Positions 1 through 6,267 are shown, numbered from the stretch's first letter. The stretch: DNA of 8,596 nt from Actinomycetospora sp. (GCA_025925615.1 JAICLN010000178.1:1-8596), one strand, 5' to 3'. Notes: a model not told the origin generated them from the letters alone. Numbers and translations are program-made.

Positions 1-1005
1 CCCGAGCGCGTCGGCCATCGAGCCCCGGCCGCGCGACACGTCGTGGCCGTTCATCGCCGCGGTCAGGGCGACATAGGACCCGGCGTCGAACCGGTGGACG
101 AGCTTCTCGGCGTGGTGGTCGAGGTAGGACTCCACCGCGAACCGGCCCGGCGCGGTCGCGTCGTAGGGATCCTCCCCCGGCTGCGGCCGCCGGCCGAAGC
201 GGGTGTCCAGCTCGTCGGCCGTGCGGTACGTGGTGTGGGCGATCCGGCGCGCGACGCCCAGCCCGATGTGCGGACCCTCGCCCCGCGGCCGGTCATGGTA
301 GTCCCCGCCGCACCAGTGCGGGTCCTCGCGGATGGCCGCGAGCTGGGGCGACGCCCACGCGATCTGGTCGGCGGACGCCGAGGCGCAGCAGGCCAGCAGG
401 AGCAGGCGCTCCACCCGCTCGGGGTGGGTCACCCCCCACTCGACGGCGCGCATCCCGCCCATCGACCCGCCGAGCACCGCGGCCCAGCGCCCTATCCCCA
501 GCTGGTCTGCGAGCCGGACCTCGAGGGCGACCTGATCGCGGACGCTGGTGGCGGGGAACCGCGAGCCCCACGGCTTGCCGTCGGGAGCCGGCGACGCGGG
601 GCCCGTCGTGCCCTGGCAGCCGCCGAGGACGTTCGGGGCGACCACGAACCACTGCTCGGTGTCGATCGCGAGCCCGGGCCCGACCACCGCGCCCCACCAG
701 CCCGGGGTGGGGTGGCCCAGCCCGGCCGGGCCGGTGACGTGGCTGTCGCCGGTCAGCGCGTGCAGGACCAGCACAGCGTTGTCGCCGCGGAACTCCCCCC
801 ACGTCTCGTACGCGACGACGACGTCGGGCAGCGCCGACCCGCTCTCGAGCGGCAGCGGGTCGGGGAGGGTGATGAAGCGGCGGCCCCCGACCGGGTCCCC
901 CTCCCGCCACGCTCCGGTGGCGGGAGGGAGGACCGGGACGGTGTCGGAGGGCGGCGGGCCCCCCGGGGAGCCCGCCGCCCGTCCACCGGGCAGCAGGTGC
1001 GTCAC
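1..1005 (-). CDS. metX: Homoserine O-acetyltransferase MetX, C-terminus cut by the window edge
   Basis: Transfers acetyl from acetyl-CoA to L-homoserine, giving the O-acetylhomoserine used by MetY in methionine synthesis (cytoplasmic). The frame is open from a GTG at 1005 to the window edge, about 335 codons; family members are usually about 370-390 residues. Visible alpha/beta-hydrolase family signatures are [29 protein letters not shown] (oxyanion region), [30 protein letters not shown] and the nucleophile elbow GGSMGG with Ser near residue 181, followed by [28 protein letters not shown] and RGRGSM. The catalytic Asp and His of this family lie nearer the C-terminus and are outside the window. 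The GTG overlaps the metY stop as GTGA with no Shine-Dalgarno sequence visible, which suggests translational coupling. No other start fits, although it gives an N-terminal extension rich in Gly and Pro of roughly 25 residues compared with the M. tuberculosis protein as I recall it. Confidence 0.96.
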   Translation of the reverse strand, partial: MTHLLPGGRAAGSPGGPPPSDTVPVLPPATGAWREGDPVGGRRFITLPDPLPLESGSALPDVVVAYETWGEFRGDNAVLVLHALTGDSHVTGPAGLGHPTPGWWGAVVGPGLAIDTEQWFVVAPNVLGGCQGTTGPASPAPDGKPWGSRFPATSVRDQVALEVRLADQLGIGRWAAVLGGSMGGMRAVEWGVTHPERVERLLLLACCASASADQIAWASPQLAAIREDPHWCGGDYHDRPRGEGPHIGLGVARRIAHTTYRTADELDTRFGRRPQPGEDPYDATAPGRFAVESYLDHHAEKLVHRFDAGSYVALTAAMNGHDVSRGRGSMADALG

Positions 1006-2318
1006 GCGCCCGACGTGGCTGACTTGGCCGCGGTGAAGCCGGCCTCGAGGTCCGCCTTGAGGTCCTCGACGTTCTCGATCCCGACGGCGAGGCGCACCAG
1101 GCCCGGGGTCACGCCACTGGACTCCTGCTCGTTCTCCGAGAGCTGGCTGTGCGTGGTCGACGCCGGGTGGGCGATGAGGCTGCGCACGTCGCCGATGTTG
1201 ACCAGCTGCGAGTGCAGGCTGGTGCCGTCGACGAAGGCGCGGCCGGCGTCCACGCCACCGCGCAGGTCGAACGAGACGATCGCACCGACGCCCTGGGGCA
1301 GGTACTTCTTGCCGGCCTCGTACCACGGGCTCGACGGGAGCCCGGCGTAGTAGACCTTCTCCACCTCGTCACGGGCCTCGAGCCACTCCGCGAGCGCCTG
1401 GGCGTTCTGCACGTGGCGGTCGAGGCGCAGCGACAGCGTCTCGATGCCCTGGATGATGAGGAAGGAGTTGAACGGGGCGATCGCCGCGCCCGTGTCGCGC
1501 AGCACCTGGACGCGCAGCTTGGCCGCGTACGCGCCCGGGCCGAGGGCCTCCCAGTACTTGAGGCCGTGGTAGCTCGGGTCCGGCTCGGTGAAGCCGGGGA
1601 AGCGGTCGCCGTGGGCGCCGAAGTCGAACGTCCCGCCGTCGACGACGAGGCCGGCGATCGTCGTGCCGTGCCCACCGAGGTACTTGGTGGCCGAGTGGAC
1701 GACGATGTCGGCGCCGTGCTCGATGGGGCGGAGCAGGTAGGGCGTCGGGACGGTGTTGTCCACGATGAACGGCACGCCGGCCTCGTGGGCGACCCCGGCG
1801 ACCCCGGCCACGTCGAGGACGTTCGAGCCCGGGTTCGCGATCGTCTCGGCGAAGAACAGCTTGGTGTTCGGCCGGACGGCGTTGCGCCACTGCTCGAGGT
1901 CGTCCTGGTCCTCGACGAACGTGACCTCGATACCCAGCTTCGGCAGCGTGTAGTGGAAGAGGTTGTACGTGCCGCCGTAGAGGCTCGGGCTGGAGACGAA
2001 GTGGTCACCGGAGTTCGCGATGTTGAGGATCGCCGCCGTGGTGGCCGCCGACCCCGACGCGAACGCGAGCGCCGCGACCCCGCCCTCGAGCGCCGCGACG
2101 CGCTGCTCGAGCACGTCCTGCGTCGGGTTCATGATCCGGGTGTAGATGTTGCCCGGCTCGGCGAGGCTGAACAGGTCGGCGCCGTGCTGGGTGTCGCGGA
2201 AGACGTAGGACGTCGTCTGGTAGATCGGCGTGGCCCGCGCCCCGGTGCTCGGGTCGGGCGCCGCACCGGAGTGGATCTGCTTGGTCTCGAACGACCAGTT
2301 GGCCTCGGGGCTGCTCAT
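1002..2318 (-). CDS. metY: O-acetylhomoserine aminocarboxypropyltransferase (sulfhydrylase) MetY
   Basis: A PLP enzyme that replaces the acetoxy group of O-acetylhomoserine with sulfide to give homocysteine (direct sulfhydrylation); cytoplasmic, normally a tetramer. At 438 residues it has the usual MetY length, longer than cystathionine gamma-synthase types (about 390). Family signatures are in order: ETKQIHSG (11-18), [10 protein letters not shown] (31-40), [22 protein letters not shown] (59-80; Tyr/Arg contact the neighbouring PLP phosphate), ASGSAA (87-92), [12 protein letters not shown] (187-198; Asp holds the PLP ring nitrogen), [11 protein letters not shown] (209-219, Schiff-base Lys212) and [14 protein letters not shown] near the C-terminus. 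The ATG at 2318 has AGGAG 10 nt upstream (2329-2333). The last four bases overlap metX. No riboswitch of the SAM classes I know is recognisable upstream; a short ORF occupies the leader instead. Confidence 0.98.
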   Translation of the reverse strand: MSSPEANWSFETKQIHSGAAPDPSTGARATPIYQTTSYVFRDTQHGADLFSLAEPGNIYTRIMNPTQDVLEQRVAALEGGVAALAFASGSAATTAAILNIANSGDHFVSSPSLYGGTYNLFHYTLPKLGIEVTFVEDQDDLEQWRNAVRPNTKLFFAETIANPGSNVLDVAGVAGVAHEAGVPFIVDNTVPTPYLLRPIEHGADIVVHSATKYLGGHGTTIAGLVVDGGTFDFGAHGDRFPGFTEPDPSYHGLKYWEALGPGAYAAKLRVQVLRDTGAAIAPFNSFLIIQGIETLSLRLDRHVQNAQALAEWLEARDEVEKVYYAGLPSSPWYEAGKKYLPQGVGAIVSFDLRGGVDAGRAFVDGTSLHSQLVNIGDVRSLIAHPASTTHSQLSENEQESSGVTPGLVRLAVGIENVEDLKADLEAGFTAAKSATSGA

Positions 2319-2328
2319 GCTCTGTCGA

Positions 2329-2338
2329 CTCCTGTCGT
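2329..2338 (-). promoter_or_regulatory. metY ribosome-binding site with an upstream complement
   Basis: AGGAG at 2333-2329 lies 10 nt before the metY ATG. The stretch ACGACAGGA (2338-2330) covering the 5' part of this site is complementary, with one G-U pair, to TTCTGTCGT at 2387-2379 inside the short upstream ORF. The enclosed loop would be 40 nt. The complementarity is seen directly; regulation by it is inference. Confidence 0.55.
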
Positions 2339-2366
2339 GAGGGGTGTTCGGGGATCAGCGGACGGC

Positions 2367-2462
2367 TCACGCGCTCCGACGACAGAACTCGTCGAAGGCG
2401 TCGATGCGGCGACTGGGCCAGAACTCGTCACGGACGGACTCGAGCACGGCGGTGTGGAGCAC
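2367..2462 (-). CDS. Candidate 31-codon leader ORF upstream of metY
   Basis: An ORF runs from GTG (2462-2460) to TGA (2369-2367), in the 162-nt gap between metY and the next gene. Composition supports coding: about 27 of 31 third positions are G or C while second positions are AT-rich, the pattern of genuine genes in this genome. The peptide is charged and aromatic, ends in RRIDAFDEFCRRSA, and has one Cys (codon 27). An 11-bp direct repeat encodes DEF twice, 12 codons apart (DEFW, DEFC). There is no Shine-Dalgarno sequence; a TAGGGT -10 box ends 7 nt before the GTG, so it would be leaderless. Another in-frame GTG lies 9 nt upstream. The stop is 48 nt before metY. Cysteine-responsive leaderless short ORFs ahead of sulfur genes are known in mycobacteria; those I recall carry several Cys codons, this one only one. 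I recognise no named family, and a chance ORF remains possible. Confidence 0.5.
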   Translation of the reverse strand: MLHTAVLESVRDEFWPSRRIDAFDEFCRRSA

Positions 2463-2469
2463 GCCAGAC

Positions 2470-2475
2470 ACCCTA
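2470..2475 (-). promoter_or_regulatory. Predicted -10 box for the metY/metX transcript
   Basis: TAGGGT fits the actinobacterial TANNNT -10 consensus and sits in the 18-nt gap between the upstream gene's stop and the short ORF. Seven nucleotides separate it from GTG at 2462, placing the expected transcription start on or next to that codon. No convincing -35 box is visible at 16-19 nt upstream. Confidence 0.5.
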
Positions 2476-2480
2476 AGGGG

Positions 2481-3107
2481 TCAGTCCACCGGACGTACCG
2501 CTCTCGCACCCCCTGACAGGGCGAGCAATTCGTCACGGGCCGACGGCGAGGCGGGCGCGACGGCGGGGTGCAGGATCCCGACGGTGCGCCAGAGCTCCGC
2601 GCGGGGTGCGAGCCCGACCAGCACGGCCGCCGCGAGGGCCTCGTCGAGGGGGCTGGGGGTGGCGGCCGCGGCGGCCAGCGCCTCGGCGCCGAGGGTGCGC
2701 GCCACGACGAGCTGCCAGAGGTACTCCTCGGTCGAGCAGTCCCCGAACGAGCAGTGCACCGGTGCCTCGAGGTCGGTGACGGCGCCCGCTGCTGTTTGGG
2801 CCGCGGCGGCGAGCCGGCCGAACGCGGCCGCGGGGTCGGCGCCGAGCAGGTCGCCGTCGAAGGCGTCGAGCCCGACGTCGGCCATGGTCCGGCGGGCGAG
2901 CAGCGCCGGGACCCACGCCTCGTCGCGGGCGAGGTGGGCGACGGCGTCCCTCACGCGGCGGTCGACCGGGTCGGTGGCGAACACCGGCGGCAGGATCGCC
3001 AACCAGACGTCGCCGAGGCCGGCCAGGACCCCGGTGATGGTGCGGTCGGCCCGGACGAAGGTCTCGACGAGGTCCATGGCGGTCAGGGTGAGGGGAGAGG
3101 CGGTCAA
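2481..3107 (-). CDS. DinB / maleylpyruvate isomerase-like protein, function unknown
   Basis: 208 residues, Ala-rich and helical. The layout fits the DinB/TIGR03086-type four-helix superfamily: an N-terminal helix with ADRTITGVLAGL (20-31), a second helix with RRVRDAVAHLARDEAWVPALLARR (50-73), then VHCSFGDCSTEEYLW (117-131) leading into the third helix QLVVARTLGAEALAAA (132-147). Relatives bind a divalent metal through three His and often act as mycothiol-dependent transferases or isomerases. Here His58 is in the right area, but where relatives have an HxWDLA-type segment this protein reads WQLVVA, so one ligand seems to be missing and metal binding is doubtful. The TTG start at 3107 has GAGGA 6 nt upstream (3114-3118); the alternative ATG at 3077 lacks a ribosome site. 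It ends 18 nt before the predicted short ORF and may be co-transcribed with metY, but I see no functional link. The family call is moderate; the enzyme activity is unknown. Confidence 0.7.
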   Translation of the reverse strand: MTASPLTLTAMDLVETFVRADRTITGVLAGLGDVWLAILPPVFATDPVDRRVRDAVAHLARDEAWVPALLARRTMADVGLDAFDGDLLGADPAAAFGRLAAAAQTAAGAVTDLEAPVHCSFGDCSTEEYLWQLVVARTLGAEALAAAAATPSPLDEALAAAVLVGLAPRAELWRTVGILHPAVAPASPSARDELLALSGGARAVRPVD

Positions 3108-3144
3108 CTCCGGTCCTCATCGGTCGTCGTCATGCCTCACGGGG

Positions 3145-3224
3145 CCACAGCGTCGCCGCGCCACAGCGTCGCGTGCCCACAGCGTCGCGCGCCCACAGCG
3201 TCGCGCGCCCACAGCCTCGGCCCG
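3145..3224. repeat. 16-bp tandem repeat, five copies
   Basis: Five head-to-tail units start at 3145, 3161, 3177, 3193 and 3209, exactly 16 bp apart. The consensus is CCACAGCGTCGCGCGC. Units 3 and 4 are identical to it, units 1 and 2 differ only in the last few bases, and unit 5 is degenerate in its second half. The array lies just upstream of the TTG-started minus-strand gene, with no coding frame I can support. Such arrays usually arise by slippage and vary between strains. Confidence 0.9.
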
Positions 3225-3486
3225 GACCTGCGCGCGACGCACACACTCTGGCTCGATGGACGTCGGACTCCGTGCAGACCTGCGCGTGGCACACACCCCA
3301 CCGGACCCGGCCCACCGTGGTGGTGCCGCGTCCCAGGAACGCGGGGATGTGTGCGCGCCGCGCAGGTCCCCTCAGGACTCAACGCCTCGACCCCTCGGAC
3401 TGTGCGCGGGACGCGCAGGTCCTCGTCGGGCCCCACGCCTCGACCCTCGGACTGTGCGCGGGACGCGCAGATCCTCGCCGGGCTCC
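3225..3486. repeat. 52-bp-spaced motif array with an orientation switch
   Basis: A motif of the form GACCTGCGCG-N-CACACA occurs facing one way at 3225-3246 and 3277-3295 (starts 52 bp apart). It occurs as its reverse complement at 3348-3368, 3401-3421 and 3453-3473 (ends 53 and 52 bp apart). The last two copies sit in near-identical units of about 52 bp (3382-3434 and 3435-3486) sharing CGGACTGTGCGCGGGACGCG. The 10-bp arms at 3277-3286 and 3359-3368 are perfectly complementary around a 72-bp centre. No start and stop pair with plausible coding character fits. It resembles a degenerate dispersed intergenic repeat; genome-wide copy number cannot be seen from here. Confidence 0.75.
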
Positions 3487-3544
3487 GGCTCGACCGCCAC
3501 GCTGCCCGCGGGCGGGGAGGACCGTGCGGGGAGGTCGCCGAGGC
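3487..3544. other. Remainder of the gene-free stretch 3108-3544
   Basis: Of the 437-bp gap between two minus-strand genes, 3145-3486 is repeats. The remaining part, 3487-3544, holds only a 10-bp self-complementary GCCCGCGGGC, close downstream of the PEP mutase-like stop, which could contribute to termination. I see no coding frame, no RNA gene and no clear promoter for the gene starting at 3107. Confidence 0.5.
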
Positions 3545-4405
3545 TCAGGTACCCGGGCCCCCCGACACGACCTCGGCGAGGCGGCCGTAGGGCAGGTCGT
3601 CGGCCGAGGCGAGCGCCGACCAGTCGCCGGACCCCGCGACCGCGCCGAGCACCCCGGCCGCGTGGGCCAGCGCGGCGCGGTAGAGCGACGAGCCGAAGCT
3701 GATCCGGCGGACTCCGGCGGCCGCGAGCTCCTCCGGGGCCGGACCGATCCCGGACGAGGCGAGGAGGTTCACCGGGGTGCCCCAGCCCCCGACGACCGCG
3801 TCGAGGTCCGCGGACCCCCCGGTCGAGGGCACGAACCCGGGGATGAACAGGCAGGTCGCCCCGGCCCGGCGATAGGCCTCGAGCCGTTCCCGGGCGAGGC
3901 CCGGCCGATCGGCGGGGTCGCCGACCCCGTTCCAGACCACGTCCGTCCGCGCGTTGAGCACGACGTCGGGCTCCCGCCGCGCGATCTCCTCCGCGCACGC
4001 GGCGACGATCTCGGTCTGCCGGCGGGTGTCTCGCAGACGTCCGGTCGCGGGATCGGTGTCCTCGAGGTTGATCCCCGCCGCACCGAGCTCGATCGCCTCC
4101 CCGACCACGTCCGCGACGATCTCCGGGGCGTCGCCGAACCCGGCCTCGAGGTCGACGTTGACCGGGGTCGCGCCGGCCGCCTCGATGATCGACGCGGCTG
4201 CGGCGAGCGCGCGGGAGCGCCCGATGCGCTCGCCGTCCCCCAGGCCCTGCGCGGCCGCCGCCGCGGCGCTCGAGGTCCCGATCGCCGGGGCCTGTCCGGC
4301 GAACAGCCGGGCGCTGGCCGCGTCCCAGGCGTTCGGCATGAGGAAGAGGTCGTCGTGCAGGCGCCGGAACCGCGTGGCGCGCGCTCCCCTGGTGTCGTCG
4401 GTCAT
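3545..4405 (-). CDS. PEP mutase / isocitrate lyase superfamily protein
   Basis: 286 residues, the usual length for the single-domain branch of this (beta/alpha)8-barrel superfamily, whose members make or break C-C or C-P bonds next to a carboxylate. Signatures: LMPNAWDAASARLF (22-35), AIGTSSAAAAAAQGLGD (41-57), VNVDLEAGFGD (82-92; DxE metal-binding pair), GINLEDTDP (111-119), LNARTDVVWNG (150-160), ATCLFIPGFV (183-192) and PVNLLASSG near the C-terminal part. I see no KKCGH-type catalytic-Cys loop, so it is not an authentic isocitrate lyase; carboxy-PEP mutase, oxaloacetate or 2-methylisocitrate lyase-like activity remains open. The ATG at 4405 is preceded by GGAGGAG at 4413-4419 with 7-nt spacing, which decides the start over a longer reading frame. 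It follows the ArsR-type gene after 29 nt and is probably co-transcribed and co-regulated with it. Confidence 0.9.
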   Translation of the reverse strand: MTDDTRGARATRFRRLHDDLFLMPNAWDAASARLFAGQAPAIGTSSAAAAAAQGLGDGERIGRSRALAAAASIIEAAGATPVNVDLEAGFGDAPEIVADVVGEAIELGAAGINLEDTDPATGRLRDTRRQTEIVAACAEEIARREPDVVLNARTDVVWNGVGDPADRPGLARERLEAYRRAGATCLFIPGFVPSTGGSADLDAVVGGWGTPVNLLASSGIGPAPEELAAAGVRRISFGSSLYRAALAHAAGVLGAVAGSGDWSALASADDLPYGRLAEVVSGGPGT

Positions 4406-4434
4406 GTCCGGTCTCCTCCCGGAGAGGTGCGGGC

Positions 4435-5184
4435 TCAGGCGGCCGCGAAGCCGAAGTGCTGCTCGAACGCCTCGGCGCCCTCGTCGGTGATGGCCACGCT
4501 GCGGGTGGTGTCGCGGCGGCGGACCCACCCGCGCTCGAGGAACAGGTCGAGCACCGAGCGCCCGAGACGTCCACCCAAATGGTGCCGCTGCTCGCTCCAG
4601 TCGACGCAGTAGCGCACCAGCCGCCGTTTCCCGGGACGGAGGTCGACGCCGAGGGCGCCGAGGAACGCCCAGCCGGGCTCGGTGACCTCGTAGTCGAGGT
4701 CGCGGCCGTACCCGGTCGGGGTGTCCTCGACCGCCTGCTCCGGGTCGTACCGCCCGTCGCCGCCGGTGAGGTGCCCCTTCTCGATCATGCTGCTCATCAC
4801 CGCGACGCCGAGGCGCCCGGCGAGGTGGTCGTAGCAGGTGCGGGCGGTGCGCAGCTGGGCGGCGCGGTTCCCCTCCCGCAGCGATCGGACCGGCCGGGTG
4901 GGCCCGAGGCGCATCATCACCTCGAGCAGGTCACCGACCTGCGGACCGGCGAGCCGGTAGTAGCGGTGCCTGCCGTGCTGGTCCACCCGCACGAGCCCGG
5001 CCTCGGCGAGCTTGCCGAGGTGGCTGCTCGCCGTCGGGCGCGAGACGCCGGCCTCGTCGGCGAGGACGCTCGCGGGCAGCGCGCGCCCGTCGTCGAGGGC
5101 GAGCAGGATGCGGCAGCGCGCGCGGTCGGCCAGCAGGCTCCCCACCGCCGCGAGCTCCACGTCCCCGCGTCGCACCTCGGTCAC
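4435..5184 (-). CDS. ArsR/SmtB-type winged-helix transcriptional regulator
   Basis: 249 residues. An N-terminal winged helix-turn-helix spans about residues 10-90: LAAVGSLLADRARCRILLAL, recognition-helix region AGVSRPTASSHLGKLAEAGLV (45-65), wing DQHGRHRYYRL. It is followed by a conserved C-terminal half containing RTARTCYDHLAGRLGVAVM (112-130) and RYCVDWSEQRHHLGGRLGRSVL (191-212), then GWVRR and AITDEGAEAF. I recognise this arrangement, with conserved Cys-117 and Cys-193 next to Tyr/Asp/His residues, as a widespread ArsR subfamily without a firmly known ligand; metal or redox sensing by these Cys is inference. The GTG at 5184 has GGAGGA (5189-5194) 4 nt upstream. The gene is divergent from the hydrolase across 93 bp containing a long palindrome, and heads the unit that includes the PEP mutase-like gene, so autoregulation is likely. 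Confidence 0.92.
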   Translation of the reverse strand: MTEVRRGDVELAAVGSLLADRARCRILLALDDGRALPASVLADEAGVSRPTASSHLGKLAEAGLVRVDQHGRHRYYRLAGPQVGDLLEVMMRLGPTRPVRSLREGNRAAQLRTARTCYDHLAGRLGVAVMSSMIEKGHLTGGDGRYDPEQAVEDTPTGYGRDLDYEVTEPGWAFLGALGVDLRPGKRRLVRYCVDWSEQRHHLGGRLGRSVLDLFLERGWVRRRDTTRSVAITDEGAEAFEQHFGFAAA

Positions 5185-5215
5185 TGTGTCCTCCGTCCGC
5201 TGGCGGCGAGCACCC

Positions 5216-5221
5216 ACGGTA
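5216..5221 (-). promoter_or_regulatory. Predicted -10 box of the ArsR-type regulator gene
   Basis: TACCGT on the minus strand (5221-5216) fits TANNNT and would give a start near 5209 with a leader of about 25 nt holding the GGAGGA site. Its -35 region falls inside the palindrome at 5231-5252. No recognisable -35 hexamer. Confidence 0.45.
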
Positions 5222-5230
5222 GGACGAGGT

Positions 5231-5252
5231 CGGTTCGACGTGCGTCGAACCG
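5231..5252. promoter_or_regulatory. 22-bp palindrome, probable operator of the ArsR-type regulator
   Basis: Two perfect 10-bp arms, CGGTTCGACG and its reverse complement, separated by TG. The site lies midway between the divergent regulator (start 5184) and hydrolase (start 5278), overlapping the -35 region of both predicted promoters. Dimeric ArsR repressors bind inverted repeats of this size, and TTCGA-type half-sites are familiar for the family. Seen directly: the palindrome and its position. Inferred: the bound protein. Confidence 0.8.
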
Positions 5253-5265
5253 TCCGGTCACCGGG

Positions 5266-5271
5266 TAGGCA
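5266..5271 (+). promoter_or_regulatory. Predicted -10 box of the hydrolase gene
   Basis: TAGGCA lies 6 nt before the ATG at 5278 and there is no good Shine-Dalgarno sequence, so transcription would begin on the start codon. It departs from TANNNT at the last base. TAGG itself could act as a weak ribosome site, so a leadered transcript is not excluded. Confidence 0.35.
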
Positions 5272-5277
5272 CGGCGC

Positions 5278-6168
5278 ATGGCCGCCCCGGACGAGACCAC
5301 CCAGGACACCGCCCTGCCCGAGGGCGCCACGAAGGACTGGCTCGACGCGCAGTACGACGCGCGCGCCCAGGTCGAGGACCCCGACGCGATCATCGCGGGC
5401 TGGCAGGACGAGAGCCGGATGGTCCGCGCGGGACTCCCGCCCGTCGAGGTCCGCTACGGCGAGCACCCGCGGCAGGCGGTCGACGTCTTCCGCGGAGCCG
5501 ACGCCCCACGACCGGCACCGCTCGTGGTGTTCGTGCACGGCGGCTACTGGCAGGCCCTCGACAAGGAGACCTTCGGGTTCCTCGCGGCGCCGTTCGTGGA
5601 GCAGGGCCTGGTGTTCGCCGACGTCGACTACCGCCTCGCCCCCGAGGTCGCGATCACCGACATCGTCGCCGACGTCCGGGCGGCGGTCGCCGAACTCGCT
5701 CGTCGGGCGGACGATCTCGGCGCGGACGCGCGGACGATCACCGTCATCGGGCACTCGGCGGGCGGCCACCTCGTCGCGATGCTCATGGCGACCGACTGGT
5801 CGGACCACGGACTCCCGTCCGACACCGTCGGTCCGGGGCTCGGCATCAGCGGGCTCTACGACCTCGAGCCCGTCCGCCGCTCGTACGTCAACGACGAGGT
5901 CGGGATGATTCCGGCGCTCGCCCACGACGCGAGCCCGGTGCACGCCGCCCCGACGGCCGCGGGCCCGCTGCTGCTGACCTGCGGGGGCGACGAGCCCGGC
6001 GAGTTCGACCGCCAGCAGCGCCTGCTCGCCCGGGCCTGGTCCGCGCTGCCGGTCACGATCCTGGACCAGCCCGACGGCAGCCACTTCGACGCCTGCGACC
6101 GCCTCGCGCGCCCGGGCCCGTTGCGCGACGCCGCGCTCGCGCTGGTGCGGGAGCGGACGACACGCTGA
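5278..6168 (+). CDS. Alpha/beta hydrolase, kynurenine formamidase-like
   Basis: 296 residues, cytoplasmic (no signal peptide or membrane segment). Features: an N-terminal cap segment WLDAQYDARAQVEDPDAIIAGW (21-42) with the YxxR-type pattern common in formamidase-like hydrolases; oxyanion-hole motif VFVHGGYWQAL (84-94); VDYRLAPE (116-123); nucleophile elbow GHSAGGHL with Ser160; LLTCGGDEPGEFDRQ, with the acid residue probably Asp238; and DGSHFD with His269. HGGYW plus GHSAGGH is typical of the kynurenine formamidase / BD-FAE-like esterase group, which hydrolyses N-formyl or ester bonds. No other tryptophan-catabolic gene is nearby, so the formamidase substrate is not established. It is divergent from the ArsR-type regulator and probably controlled through the palindrome at 5231-5252. 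The ATG at 5278 lies 6 nt past a possible -10 box, suggesting a leaderless message. Confidence 0.92.
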   Translation: MAAPDETTQDTALPEGATKDWLDAQYDARAQVEDPDAIIAGWQDESRMVRAGLPPVEVRYGEHPRQAVDVFRGADAPRPAPLVVFVHGGYWQALDKETFGFLAAPFVEQGLVFADVDYRLAPEVAITDIVADVRAAVAELARRADDLGADARTITVIGHSAGGHLVAMLMATDWSDHGLPSDTVGPGLGISGLYDLEPVRRSYVNDEVGMIPALAHDASPVHAAPTAAGPLLLTCGGDEPGEFDRQQRLLARAWSALPVTILDQPDGSHFDACDRLARPGPLRDAALALVRERTTR

Positions 6169-6175
6169 GGGACCG

Positions 6176-6260
6176 CGAGCGGACGAGCATGATCACGTCT
6201 TCGGCGGCGACACGCCCAAGCGACGCCGGGACGCGCCGCCGAACTCGCGATCTCCGCTCG
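6176..6260. terminator. Nested stem-loop between convergent genes
   Basis: A perfect 10-bp stem, TTCGGCGGCG (6200-6209) with CGCCGCCGAA (6234-6243), encloses a 24-nt loop. A second 8-bp complementary pair, CGAGCGGA (6176-6183) and TCCGCTCG (6253-6260), lies outside it. The structure fills most of the 99-bp gap between the stops of the hydrolase and the MOSC gene. There is no T-run, as is common for actinobacterial terminators. A bidirectional terminator role is inferred from position and symmetry. Confidence 0.6.
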
Positions 6261-6267
6261 GGACCGG

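Noticed and set aside
43..1350. 435-codon plus-strand ORF antisense to metX and the end of metY
   Set aside because: The minus-strand frames give unmistakable MetX and MetY motifs throughout. The antisense frame is Arg/Gly/Pro-rich and exists because high-GC third positions suppress stops.
2319..2480. SAM riboswitch ahead of metY
   Set aside because: I looked for SAM-I, SAM-II and SAM-IV type core sequences and found none; the region has coding periodicity instead.
3106..3133. Nine-codon ATG ORF just before the TTG start at 3107
   Set aside because: Too short to judge; the overlap of its TGA with the TTG could be coupling, but nothing else supports it.
3130..3436. Minus-strand ORFs of 61 and 99 codons in the repeat region
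   Set aside because: Their peptides merely translate the tandem repeats (repeated ATLW- and DLRVPRTVRG-type strings); no ribosome site or conserved domain.
3145..3486. CRISPR array
   Set aside because: The tandem unit has no unique spacers. The 52-bp spaced copies have related, not unique, intervening sequence, change orientation and have no cas genes nearby.
3173..4612. 479-codon plus-strand ORF through the repeat array and the PEP mutase-like gene
   Set aside because: It reads through tandem repeats and antisense of a gene with clear superfamily motifs, so it is a shadow frame.
4435..6084. 549-codon minus-strand frame extending the ArsR-type gene upstream
   Set aside because: The extra N-terminal part is antisense to the hydrolase and low in complexity. 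GTG 5184 with GGAGGA upstream starts exactly at the winged-helix domain.
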